Assembly: GCA_033807775.1 (NCBI GenBank)
Contig: CM066312.1
Coordinates: 28,865,696 to 28,929,695 of the forward strand
Direction of reading: 5' to 3'
From: Saussurea involucrata
Lineage: Eukaryota; Streptophyta; Magnoliopsida; Asterales; Asteraceae
DNA length: 64,000 nt
The notes under the pieces were generated by a model. It was not told the origin of the DNA and did no database searches. It was given only the letters and a program-made list of their open reading frames with translations. This document shows, in pieces, positions 34,894 through 44,832 of this stretch. The position numbers were made by a program, and so were the translations under genes. Within the stretch, counting starts at the first letter, position 1, and the number at the start of each line of letters is the position of its first letter.

Positions 34894-36365
34894 GAGTACC
34901 TGATCGAGACAATGTTAGACTATAGGCAGAATCAAAAGAATGTTGGTGCGTACCTTGGCGAAGATCGGCTCAATCTGAAATAGATTGAGGACTGGTAGTG
35001 GAGCAGGGAACTGGAATTGCCAGATTGTCCGGTCAAATAAAGGTATCCGGGTAGCATAGTGTCCGGATATAATGGTCACCGTATAACAAAAGTTACCGGG
35101 TACATTGGTATCCGGATACAAATAGTTACCGGACAACAAGGTTTCCGGATGATCATGGTTACCAGACAAACATAATTTCCTGGATAGTTGAACTTACCGG
35201 AAACCATAAAGGTTTCTGGAAAACTTGGCTTACCGTGTAATATGGGTGTCCGGACGAGATGGCTTTCCGGGTAAGGATACTTACCGGATGTTTGAAGGTT
35301 TTCGGATAAAATTGAATGTTTCCGGATAGTTTGAAACTATCCAGACGACATCCGGGTTGATTAATCGGCCAATAAATAACAAATAACTACAAATCGAACC
35401 GAACTAGGCTGGTCTAATCAAGTAAATGAGCAATAATCGAGCAATAGCATAGCCAAAACCGACCTAAATCAATGGAATGTCAATAGACTTTAGTTTCGGG
35501 AACCGAAACCCATTTTCGAGTGATGAATCGAAGTACGTGGGTGCGATCAATGTGCAATAATGATCGAAAGCATGTAAATACTCAAACGTGAATAACATAC
35601 CTTGATTCGAGATGAAGACGTGAGTGATTTGAGCAAAAACACGGGAGTATCCGAGAGGTTTAGTTTGAGAGGGTTTAGGGTTGAAAGTTTCCAGGGAAAG
35701 AAGTGAATAGTAAGGACACCGGGAATATATAGGGAGGAGGTATCCGGGTGGGTTGTCCGGAAACCTACCTAGTCCGGAAAACCTAACCGGATAGGATGGT
35801 TTCCGGATACCATGTCCGGATACTTTTTGGATTATTTTGAAAACAGACCCTGGTATTTTCAAAATAACATTTCATACCCAAAACATTTTAAGGAGTTTTG
35901 AAAAACACGCTCCCCCTCAACTATTACACACAAAGAATATGCTCCCCCTCAGATTGTGTATGTGGTGTTGTTAAGAAAAAACTTTGGGATAGGCAACACA
36001 CAAAAAAAGTTTGATGTTATGAAAAATTTGTGTGACACTACCCCTCAAATGTGGAACAGACTTACTTGATAAACAGAAGCTGATATGCTCCCCCTGAACA
36101 CATGGACATAGTTGTGAAATGCACAGATGTATTGAAGATAAAAGTAGACGACAATAATTGAGCATGAAAGTAAAACACACACGAAATGAAAGAAAACAAA
36201 CGAAATCTACCTAATTAATACAGAGATTTAACAGAAACGTGTGTACGATACAAGCAGAATACAAATGCGAGGAAGTGTGTACTCGATCATCTGGAGTTTA
36301 GACAACAGATGATGAATAGGCAGTTCTTATATGTGTATGGAACTTGTATCAGGCGCATGATTTTG
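34894..36365 (-). other. Pol-ORF3 spacer of element B
   Basis: About 1.47 kb without a supported gene. It has two clusters rich in CCGG words (about 35029-35355 and 35740-35830) and at least three PPT-like copies of AGGGGGAGC on the minus strand (35909-35918, 35941-35950, 36087-36095). Confidence 0.65.
35029..35355. repeat. CCGG-motif cluster in the B spacer
   Basis: TCCGGATA, TACCGG and TTTCCGG words recur about every 15-30 bases, alternating between TATCCGG/TTTCCGG and TTACCGG forms and separated by unrelated AT-rich text. A smaller cluster at 35740-35830 repeats the same words. CCGG is palindromic and otherwise scarce in the surrounding AT-rich sequence. Confidence 0.8.
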
Positions 36366-37024
36366 TCAAATCTTCAGATTTAGCATACCAAGCTTGGACA
36401 CAAGATAGTTAAAACGTTTTTCGTCCAAGGGTTTTGTAAAGAGGTCTGCTAACAGATGTTCATTATTAACAAAGTAGAGTAGAGTTCGATTGTACCGCTT
36501 TTGACGTGATCCTTGACAAAGTAGTACCGAACGTCTATGTGCTTCGTCTTAGTGTGCTGGACCGGATTGCTGGAAATGGCAATTGCGCTCTTCGAGTCGC
36601 TGTAAATGGGCACTTGAGAATAAGTGAAGTCGTAGTCCTTGAGTTGGGTGCGCATCCATATGACTTGAGAACAGCAGCTTGCGGTGGCCATGTATTCCGC
36701 TTCGGCAGTCGATGTAGAAACGCACTGTTGCGTCTTGGATGCCCAGCTGACTAAGCTATCGCCCAGGAACTGCACGTGTCCCGATGTGCTCTTCCGATCC
36801 AGCATGCTTCCCACGTGGTCCGCGTCCGAGTATGTCGTGAGCTCAAAACGTGTCTCTTTCGGGTACCACAAGCCAAGATCAGCAGTACCTTTTAAGTAAC
36901 GAAAAATATGTTTTACCGCAATTAAGTGAGACTCTTTTGGTTTTGACTGAAAACAGGTGCATAGAAATGTAGAAAACATGATATCCGGTCTACTCGCCGT
37001 CAAGTACATCAAAGAACCTATCAT
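36366..37024 (-). pseudogene. Element B RT end and RNase H
   Basis: From the LINE stub the frame continues with MIGSLMYLTASRPDIMFS and the RNase H domain TYSDADHVGSMLDRKSTSGH, SKTQQCVSTSTAEAEY, YSDSKSAIA and HIDVRYYFVKDHV. A frameshift near 36475 then leads to LLADLFTKPLDEKRFNYL, with a stop at 36366-36368. Catalytic acidic residues are present. Confidence 0.85.
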
Positions 37025-37077
37025 TTTTTTAGAGGAAAAATCCAGGCAATTTTATAAATCAAGAAAGAACCTATCAT
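37011..37077 (-). mobile_element. 39-bp LINE 3'-end stub with 14-bp target duplication
   Basis: AAAGAACCTATCAT occurs at 37011-37024 and again at 37064-37077. Between them are 39 bases that on the minus strand end in TTTTTCCTCTAAAAAA, i.e. an oligo(A) tail, preceded by ATTGCCTGGA. The LINE at 24051 ends with ATTGCCAGGAG, TTTCC and A9, so the stub looks like the extreme 3' end of a related element. It interrupts B's RT frame, which resumes exactly at the duplication. Confidence 0.82.
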
Positions 37078-38584
37078 TCCTCGGTATGTTTTGGTATCCA
37101 CATCCTTTCCGTTAGGATCGGCGTGTAACTTTGTACCGGGGGTCATCGGAGTTTTTATAGGTGAGGACTGTTCCATATGGTATTTCCGAAGAATATCCCG
37201 GATGTACTTAGCTTGGTTTATGAATATTCCGGACGACAGTTGCTTAACTTGAAGGCCAAGGAAGAAATTTATCTCACATAACATACTCATTTGAAAATAC
37301 TCTCCCATGAGAACAAAAAAATTCTTACAGTACTGAGGATTAGTTGAACCAAAAATGATGTCATCTACATAGACTTGGACCAAGATTATGTGACCTTTTT
37401 CATTCTTAATAAACAAGGTTGTGTCGATTTTACCTTTTGAAAAACCCGATTTTATTAAGAATTTGGATAGAGCATCATACCAGGCACGTGGAGCTTGCTT
37501 AAGGCCGTATAATGCCTTGTCGAGGATATATACGTGATTTGGATTAGAGTAATCCACGAACCCGTCCGGTTGCGATACGTACACTTCTTCCTTGATAACG
37601 CCGTTGAGGAAGACGGTCTTTACATCCATCTGGAAGACCGTGAAGTTCTTGTGCGCGGCGTATGCAAGGAACATACGAATTGCTTCAATTCTGGCTACTG
37701 GAGCATATGTTTCATCGTAGTCAATTCCCTCTTGCAGGCGGTATCCTTTGGCTATGAGGCGCGCCTTGCTGGGAACAACGATACCATCTTCATCTTTCTT
37801 GTTCTTGAATATCCACTTCGTGTCGATGACCGTCTTGTGAGCTGGATGTGGGACGAGTTGCCATACCTTGAGGGCCTCATATTGGTTGAGTTCCTCTTGC
37901 ATCGCCATGACCCAGTCTGGATCATTGAGTGCTTCAGAGATGGTGGTTGGCTCGATCTTTCTTAGAAAACCAGAGAACAAGCAGAAGTTTGTCGATGCAC
38001 TTCGCGTACGAACCGGAGTGGAAGGATCGCCTATGATCTGTTGTAGAGGGTGTGCTTTGCTCCATTTGGTGGTGTGTGGAAGCGGTTGTTGAGTCGCGTG
38101 AGAGTTGTCCAGGTCTACATACTCACCGGCGGGAAGATCTTGAACTGCTTCAAAAGATGATGGACGGTTCCTAGGAGGAGATGGAGCGGGATGCGTCGTT
38201 TGTTGAGCAACTTCCGGTTCCGGGGAATAAAGAGGTTGATCTTTGTGAGTTGTTGAGGACGAATCTTCAAGAGCGATCTCCGGGATTGGCACAGGTTCCT
38301 CCGAGGGATTTGTCGTTTCAGTAGTAGCGTCAGTTGAACTTTGAGGGGATTCCAGTGTAAGGGCTGGAGAACTCGTTGAAGGCGGCGGACCAGAGAGATT
38401 CGTCGAGTTCTCGATTCGAGCTTCTTCATTCCTAGGTTGCACCATCACACGAGGGTTAGGCATGTTAAAGAATTCATCGTAAAAGTGCTGAAACAGTAAA
38501 TCTAAATCAGAAATATGTGATTTTGACGTAGATGCATGATTTGGATTTACTAGAGTTTATGTAGATCCCGAACGTGAAAGTTCG
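37078..38584 (-). pseudogene. Element B reverse transcriptase
   Basis: A frame of about 460 codons is open from ATG 38463. A low-complexity P/S/T-rich linker (about 150 codons) leads to ALNDPDWVMAMQEELNQYEA, then RT: KARLIAKGYRLQEGIDYDET, FQMDVKTVFLNG, KALYGLKQAPRAWYD, and the catalytic QVYVDDIIFGST. Catalytic residues are intact. The frame is closed only by the 39-bp LINE stub. Sequence 38464-38584 belongs to the same linker but has a stop near 38555. Confidence 0.88.
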
Positions 38585-40076
38585 TGTAACATCCCTTATC
38601 TTTAAAACACTCATTTAACGGAAAGTAACCTTAAAATACAGCGGAAGATTTGTAATTAAAACATTTAGATAAAATCCCATAATCTTATAGAAAAGAGTAC
38701 AAGTTTGCAACTTAAAACCAATAAGTTTGAGAAAACAATATTCAACTGAAAAGCTTAGAGAATCCAAAACTATCATTCATCAAAAGCAAATATAAGCTGC
38801 TGAGCTGCCGCAAATCCAAAAGCTTCAAGCTGGAGCCTTTCCTTTATTCTTCGAAGATGTACCTGCCACTAAAAGATGAATAACAACGGGGTAAGCTTTC
38901 GCTTAGTGAGCACGCACCTATACCACATATCATCATGCATACATACTTGCATAAACATAGCAATCACATACATGTAACATCCTTCCATTCCTTAAGGCAC
39001 AAAGCCAATAAGGAAGGTCATAACTAGACACTGGTACCAGGCCTCTTCATACATAACATATTCCCTAGGGGTATTACTACCACCATAGGTACTCTTTCCT
39101 TTGGCAAAGCCAAACATACACATAATCACACATGCAATCCAACTACATACACATAACTTACATAATATAGGTAGAGTACTCACCTGTCAAGATGTCAATT
39201 ACCAAGTACTTCACAGTGTATAATAATCACCTCGTACCACCTATAACATTCATACATACACATATCATAACAAGCCCAAAAATGGAACTCTAATTCTATC
39301 CCATCTCTCATCCCGAAATGACATAGCTAGGATAGTCCAAATACCATAAAACTTTGCCAAACATCCAATTTCATACGCCCCATTTCTATTGATTTCTAAA
39401 CATAATACACATACCTTGCAATTCTAGACCGCGAACAACAATCCTCCTAGAACCTTTCACAACTTGAATCTTCCAAAATCACCAAATCTTTCGCCTGGAA
39501 AATACAGCAACTTCGGACACTTGTTTCTCTCTACTGGGAACTCCGATGCCAAATCCCTCCGGTCAGAATGTATATTAGAGGGTCGTGAAGTCGCTGTCCA
39601 AATTTAACGACGATCCAACGGTTAACGAAGGAGAATCGGTCAATCGTTCACAGCAGCTCACAAGAACTCCTCCTGGAAAAAAATACAGCAACTTCGGACA
39701 CTTGGTTCTCTCTACTGGGAACTCCGATGCCAAATCCCTCCGGTCAGAATGTATATTAGAGGGTCGTGAAGTCTCTGTCCAAATTTCACGACGATCCAAC
39801 GGTTAACGAAGGAGAATCGGTCGATCTTTCACAGCAGCTCACAAGAACTCCGAAAATCCCTTTCTCTTTTCTCTCTTCTTTGCTAAAGAAACAAATGGCT
39901 GCAAATGAGGGTGTTTAGGGTTTCCATCCCTTTACATACATGCCAAAACACACCCTCAACTTACAAAATTAATAAACTGGCCCCTAGATTCCTGAACACG
40001 TACATAACGACCCAAAAATTAACTCAACCCCAAAAGAGACAGTTAATTCACGTAAATTGGGAAACGGGGTGTTACA
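38585..40076 (-). mobile_element. Solo LTR I (Gypsy-type), 1492 bp
   Basis: Termini TGTAAC...GTTACA and a 5-bp target duplication GTTCG (38580-38584 and 40077-40081) with no internal region mark a solo LTR left by recombination between the two LTRs of one insertion. I infer minus-strand sense because TGTAACACCCC is a common Gypsy LTR start. It carries a tandem duplication at 39494-39851. Small open frames inside are not credible genes. Confidence 0.9.
39494..39851. repeat. Two tandem copies of a 178-bp unit in solo LTR I
   Basis: CCTGGAAAATACAGCAAC at 39494 restarts at 39672 (with extra A bases). Both copies run through CTCCGATGCCAAATCCCTCC and CAGCAGCTCACAAGAACTCC with only a few differences, so the duplication is fairly recent. 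Confidence 0.9.
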
Positions 40077-40249
40077 GTTCGGAAGCTAACACGCGAGTTA
40101 AAGCGGGTTCTGAACCGATTTGTTCAGAAGCCAAATCTGCGGCTTCGTCAAAGGCCACGTTTACGCTTTCAACGACGGATTTGGTCCGTTTGTTGTAAAC
40201 GTGATAAGCCTTAGCCTGTATTGAGTATCCAATGAATACTCCTTCATCT
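40077..40249 (-). pseudogene. Element B integrase C-terminal fragment
   Basis: On the minus strand it reads DEGVFIGYSIQAKAYHVYNK and then VVESVNVAFDEA, matching element A's integrase end. It continues the integrase part at 51403-52236, from which Gypsy G separates it. Confidence 0.88.
40245..40249. repeat. Target-site duplication of Gypsy G, left copy (CATCT)
   Basis: CATCT precedes the LTR at 40250 and recurs at 51403-51407 after the other LTR. Confidence 0.92.
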
Positions 40250-42928
40250 TGTGACAACCGTCAATTTCACGTTCAGGTTAGAAATGCACTGAACATATCA
40301 AATACAGATATTATATGTCATACTGTCGAATTTTAGCAGTAAAACCGATACAGTAGGAAAAATCTAGGATTTTTGCCTAATACCCCTCAAATTAAGAAAT
40401 TAACCATACATCTCATAAAATGGCAACTAAAAACATCTTATATATATATATATATATGTGTGTGTTTATATATATACCTTACAAAAATAAATACTAGCAA
40501 ATTCAACAAGTATTATTATTATTAATAGCAATTAACTTAAAATGTCTAATAATTCAAATAATTAAAAGAAATAAACATAAATTAAAAATAAAAATATAAA
40601 CACAATCATTTTATACAAAACCACACTCCACACACTCTCACTCTCTCTCTAACCCCCCCCCCCCCCCCCTCTCTCCATAAAACCCCCTCACTCTCTCATT
40701 TCCTCACCTCTTTTCTCATTCTCTCATATTCTCTCTAGAGTTTTCTCTCTTTTCTCTCTTTTGCTCTCAACTAAACCTCCAAGGTCCAGCCCTTCTACAC
40801 TCAAGAACACCAAGAACACAAGTACTTTCAAGGTAAAACTTCTTATACAACAACACTTACACTTTTCTTGTGTTAATCTTGCATTTCTTCAAAGTTTCAT
40901 CTACTTCTACTCTAGTTTTACACCTTATTCTTGCTAAAACATTTCTTGGCATCCTAATGTTTGTAGATTCATCACCATAACACTTTGCATGTTATTAAAA
41001 GTGTGATGAATCCATCATCAAACCAATATTAGTGATCTAAGAATGTTTTACTTGAATGTTTTCACAAAAACTCAAAAACAACAATTTTTTAAAATGTTTT
41101 GACAAGATGATTTGTCTAAGTTCATTGCATGTGGATTGTGTAAACAAAAAGTAATGTTTTTCATCTGAAAATACTGGATTTGGGTGTCAAAAATCGTGGT
41201 TAAACAAAAAGAACAAATCCTTGGAAGAACCAATAGAAATAAAGCCTTTATATAAAGAAACTTTTTCCAACAACAATCTGTCAGATTTTACCACTGAGTT
41301 TGCATGGCCATATCTCCCTCAAAAATGCTCCAAATGGGGTGATTTTTCTTCTGGAATTTTCTTTTATGAGTTAAGAATCAAACCCAACTGGAATCGTTGA
41401 AAAACATTAAGTATTCGACCTTCAAACAGTATGCACAAAAACAGTGCGCAACAGCAACGTTTTTCTGTCGTAGTTTACGTCAAGAATTATTTCATGCACT
41501 TAAACTACTCTAAAAATCATGAATCTTATGTCAAAAGTCTCCTAACACATGGAAGTACTTGGTCGTAAAATATCAGAACCTAACGATCTATGGAAGTCAT
41601 CCGAAAGTTTACCGAAAGTGCCTACTAATTCTGGACAGCTAACAACTATATCATATTATAGCTATAAGCTAACTCTTGAACCCGTTTCATCATTCTTGTG
41701 ATGAAATTGTGGAATATACCTATATATATTTACTTACTCATTTTATTTATACTCTAACATCTAACATTTCATTTTGAACCCTCTTCATCATTTTACGATG
41801 AAATTGCGGTATATATGTAACATATATAACCTAACTCCTAACTTTATATACTATACATATGACTCCTAATTATTAACCTTTTTCGTCACTTGTCATGACG
41901 AAATTGCGGTAATCTCGAATTATCATATGTAACGTTTGGATATTAACTATTAATATCGATGAACCTATAAACAACATACAAACTAAATTTCATCGAAGGC
42001 ATTTTATGTTGATTTGGATAATTAAACGACATTAAGGACTAAGGTCTAGAACCTAGAATCTTACTAGTGTCCTTACATTCGTAGGATCGGCATAGTATCG
42101 CTTTACGGATCACATTACGCATCCCTTGGGAACATCTACGCTATTCACCATGAGTCTTCATAGCCCCTTTTTACTGTTTTATACATTTTGGGGTGGAAAG
42201 CATGTTACAAACTTTATTCGATATCAACTGTTTTATTACTGAAATACTACGCATGTTTAAACGCTCTCTATGGTACGTGTGCACATGTTAAGGCTTCTGA
42301 GTTTACGCTATCATACAAAACGTCCCCACATATTTTTACATTACCTATTTAACTCACGTGTGTGAGCCATGATAATTATGGATAACGTTATTTGGTTGAC
42401 CACCCACTTACGGTAAAGTAAGTGCATAATTGTTACAACGCCATGTTAGTGATAGAACATGATGACTCGGGGCAAACTAATACAAGGTCGGGAGGTTTGG
42501 GTAATGGCTTAGCTTGCTACCTCTGAGCATCACATTATATACCATGAGCATGCAATTCAAAACGACAAACTTTACAACCGAGTGTTGTACTACTTTCTTT
42601 GAAAGTGCGGAGCTTACCAAATTGCATTAAAAATTTTAGTGCATACAAAACCTATGAACTCACCAACTATTTTTATAGTTGACACTCTCCTTTACATGCT
42701 TTTCAGGAAACAACAAGTAAGGATGAAATCTAGAAGGCACTACATTAGCGGCATCCAACTTTGTTTTCATCATGTCAAGACCGTTTTTACATTTGGACAA
42801 TTTGTATTTCAAGACATATTGTAATTTGAAATTTTATTTGATATGATGGTTGTGTGTTGTCTTCTACCTTATGCTTTTGAAACATTTAGCTGTGACATCC
42901 CGTGTTTCCGCTTTAGCGGGGTGTGACA
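40250..42928 (+). repeat. 5' LTR of Gypsy G
   Basis: A 2679-bp LTR with TGTGAC...GTGACA termini. Near its start are a (TA)n tract (40440-40478, possible TATA region), CT-rich runs and a 17-base C run (40653-40669). Three similar hairpins lie at 41685-41706, 41784-41802 and 41881-41903. The rest shows no gene. Confidence 0.94.
41685..41903 (+). repeat. Three related hairpins in the G 5' LTR
   Basis: Hairpins at 41685-41706 (arms TTTCATCA/TGATGAAA), 41784-41802 (TTCATC/GATGAA) and 41881-41903 (TTTCGTCA/TGACGAAA). Each is followed at once by TTG(T/C)GG and an AT-rich word. The third differs from the first by an A to G change in one arm matched by T to C in the other. Copies in the 3' LTR lie at about 50183-50204, 50255-50273 and 50353-50375. 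Confidence 0.82.
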
Positions 42929-42932
42929 GAAG

Positions 42933-42944
42933 TGGTATCAGAGC
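42933..42944 (+). other. Primer binding site of Gypsy G
   Basis: TGGTATCAGAGC lies four bases after the 5' LTR, complementary to initiator methionine tRNA. Confidence 0.92.
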
Positions 42945-43260
42945 TAAAGGTTATAGAGAATACCGGTCTTTCATTGGAAGAACCCAACTATAACCAAAAG
43001 TTCAAAACTGACATGAAAACAACTAAACCTACTACTAGTATAACTAAGTCTAGAATGGCATTAACAGACTTTAATTAAACATAGCCTGATCACCTATGTT
43101 CGATTAAGGAAGGTTAATGCGAGACTAGAAATGGTTATAGTAGGAGTATGGCGATTTTACTTACACTCTCTAGAAGCATGCTTAGTGCGTAGACATTGCA
43201 TAGGGTAGACTTGCCACTTATGCGATTAGTTACTAAGTACACTTTTGCTTCAGTTTCACT

Positions 43261-43890
43261 ATGTCATCGTCTTCACCATCTTACACTCCTAAGTCATACT
43301 CGGCCGATGTATCGGTATACGTTACGGGACGACCACAAGACAACCCGCCTAGCAACCAAGAAGAAGAAGAGGATTACAGCAGCATGGAGTCAGAACCTGA
43401 GGTTTCTTGCGAGCGAGATCCTTACGAAGGACCTAGAGTGTCGCCAACCACGATTTTACCCCGACCTACTCCAGTAATTGTACAACCACAATCTGGAGGA
43501 CTTCGCATCCGGCAAACGGCAAGGAAGAATGTTCCGATCCCGAGAAGAGTCACGCTAACAACCCCTCTTCCGGAGGCACCGGAACCATCGAGAGTGGTCC
43601 CCGGCGTACCAGTTGGGCGCATGACCGAACTAGCCATGGCAAGGGATCAACACATTAGGGCCATGACAACCGAGTTGCATGGGTGTCAAGGTAGAGTAAC
43701 CCATCAAGCTCAAGTCTTAACGGAACTAGTAGAACTAACGCACCAACTAGATGTCGTATCTACTCAAGCTCGGGATGGCGCAAAAATGGCTAAGGAAATG
43801 GCATCAAGGGCTCAAGCGGCAAGCTTGATGGTAGGAATGGTGTTGTTGTTGTTGATGTTCTTGCTTGTGCTCGGGGCATATTTGGGGTAG
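43261..43890 (+). CDS. Extra ORF upstream of gag in Gypsy G, putative tail-anchored protein
   Basis: A 209-codon frame lies between PBS and gag on the sense strand and has no internal stop, although gag-pol of the same copy is broken three times. The product has an S/T/E/P-rich acidic N-terminus (residues 1-60), a proline- and arginine-rich middle (60-120), a heptad-like helical stretch (about 135-180) and a hydrophobic run at 188-208 (MVGMVLLLLMFLLVLGAYLG) followed directly by the stop. This predicts a coiled-coil protein with a C-terminal membrane anchor. I do not recognise the family. Gypsy F has no counterpart. Extra ORFs are known in Tat/Ogre-type Gypsy elements; I am not aware of a well-described one in Tekay. 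Chance openness is possible. Confidence 0.62.
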   Translation: MSSSSPSYTPKSYSADVSVYVTGRPQDNPPSNQEEEEDYSSMESEPEVSCERDPYEGPRVSPTTILPRPTPVIVQPQSGGLRIRQTARKNVPIPRRVTLTTPLPEAPEPSRVVPGVPVGRMTELAMARDQHIRAMTTELHGCQGRVTHQAQVLTELVELTHQLDVVSTQARDGAKMAKEMASRAQAASLMVGMVLLLLMFLLVLGAYLG

Positions 43891-44211
43891 TACGGATAGT
43901 TCATGGCATGGGAAAGGATCTTTTAAGAACCGTCTTTTATTACTTTTCTTTTTAATTCATGTGTTTCTATGTTGTACTTCCGTTTAAAATGATACCGGTG
44001 TATGATAAACACCGGAAATTTTGAAAACCTCGGCAATTAATGAAAACCCTTTGGGGAGTTTTTAGTCAACCTGTCTATTTACTTTATACTTTACTTTATT
44101 GTTCAAATATTTGAATGAAAAATTGTTAATCTTAAACCTTTGGAAAAATACAAGTTAAAAAATTTGTACAAATTTTAACCAAAGCAATTTTTGAAAATGT
44201 GATTTAGAACC
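43891..44211 (+). other. Spacer between the extra ORF and gag in Gypsy G
   Basis: About 320 bases with no gene. A perfect small inverted repeat ACCGGTGTATGATAAACACCGG-like (arms CCGGTGT and ACACCGG, 43997-44014) lies in it. Confidence 0.6.
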
Positions 44212-44832
44212 ATGCCTCCAAGAAGAGCGACAAACCACACGGAATATATCCCCGAAAACCAAACGCCCGACATAGCACAAATCATCGCACAACGCATCCA
44301 AGAAGCCATACCCAACATCGTCACACAAGTAACTGCTGGCATCAATGCGATCCCTAGGAATGAGGGAGGTAGTGGCGGAAATCCGGGTAGTGGCAATACC
44401 GGATGTAATTACAAGTCCTTCATGTCTTGTAAGCCTAAGGAATTCTACGGAAAGGAAGGCGTAGTGGGATTGCTTTCATGGATTGATAGCATGGAGTCGG
44501 TACTCCATATTAGCAAATGTTCGGAGGACCACAAGGTGGAATATGCTACATGTCAACTCCAAGGTAGGGCACTAACATGGTGGAATATCCAGGTTCAAAC
44601 CCATGGAAGGGAAGAGGCGTACAAACTCACATGGGAGGAGTTCAAGAAGTTGCTCATTGAGGAGTACTCCCCTAAAAGTGAAATTCAAACGTTGGAGGTT
44701 GAATTCTGGAACCATGCTATGATTGGAGCTGACATAGATCGTTACACAACTCGTTTTCATGAACTTGCAAAACTGTACCTCACATGGTCACTCCTGAGAG
44801 TAAGAGAATCGACCGATACTTATGGGGATTAG
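44212..44832 (+). pseudogene. Gypsy G gag, N-terminal part
   Basis: ATG 44212 (MPPRRATNH...) opens a frame of about 190 meaningful codons with the retrotransposon gag domain: FMSCKPKEFYGKEGVVGLL, CQLQGRALTWWN and LTWEEFKKLLIEEYSPKSE. A one-base indel near 44776 shifts the frame; the correct reading continues in the next frame with SKRIDRYLWGLASEVRGMV. Confidence 0.88.

Noticed and set aside
40440..40670. (TA)n and C17 tracts as a special structure in the G LTR
   Set aside because: They are ordinary microsatellite and homopolymer runs that differ in length between the two LTRs; useful only as markers of LTR divergence.
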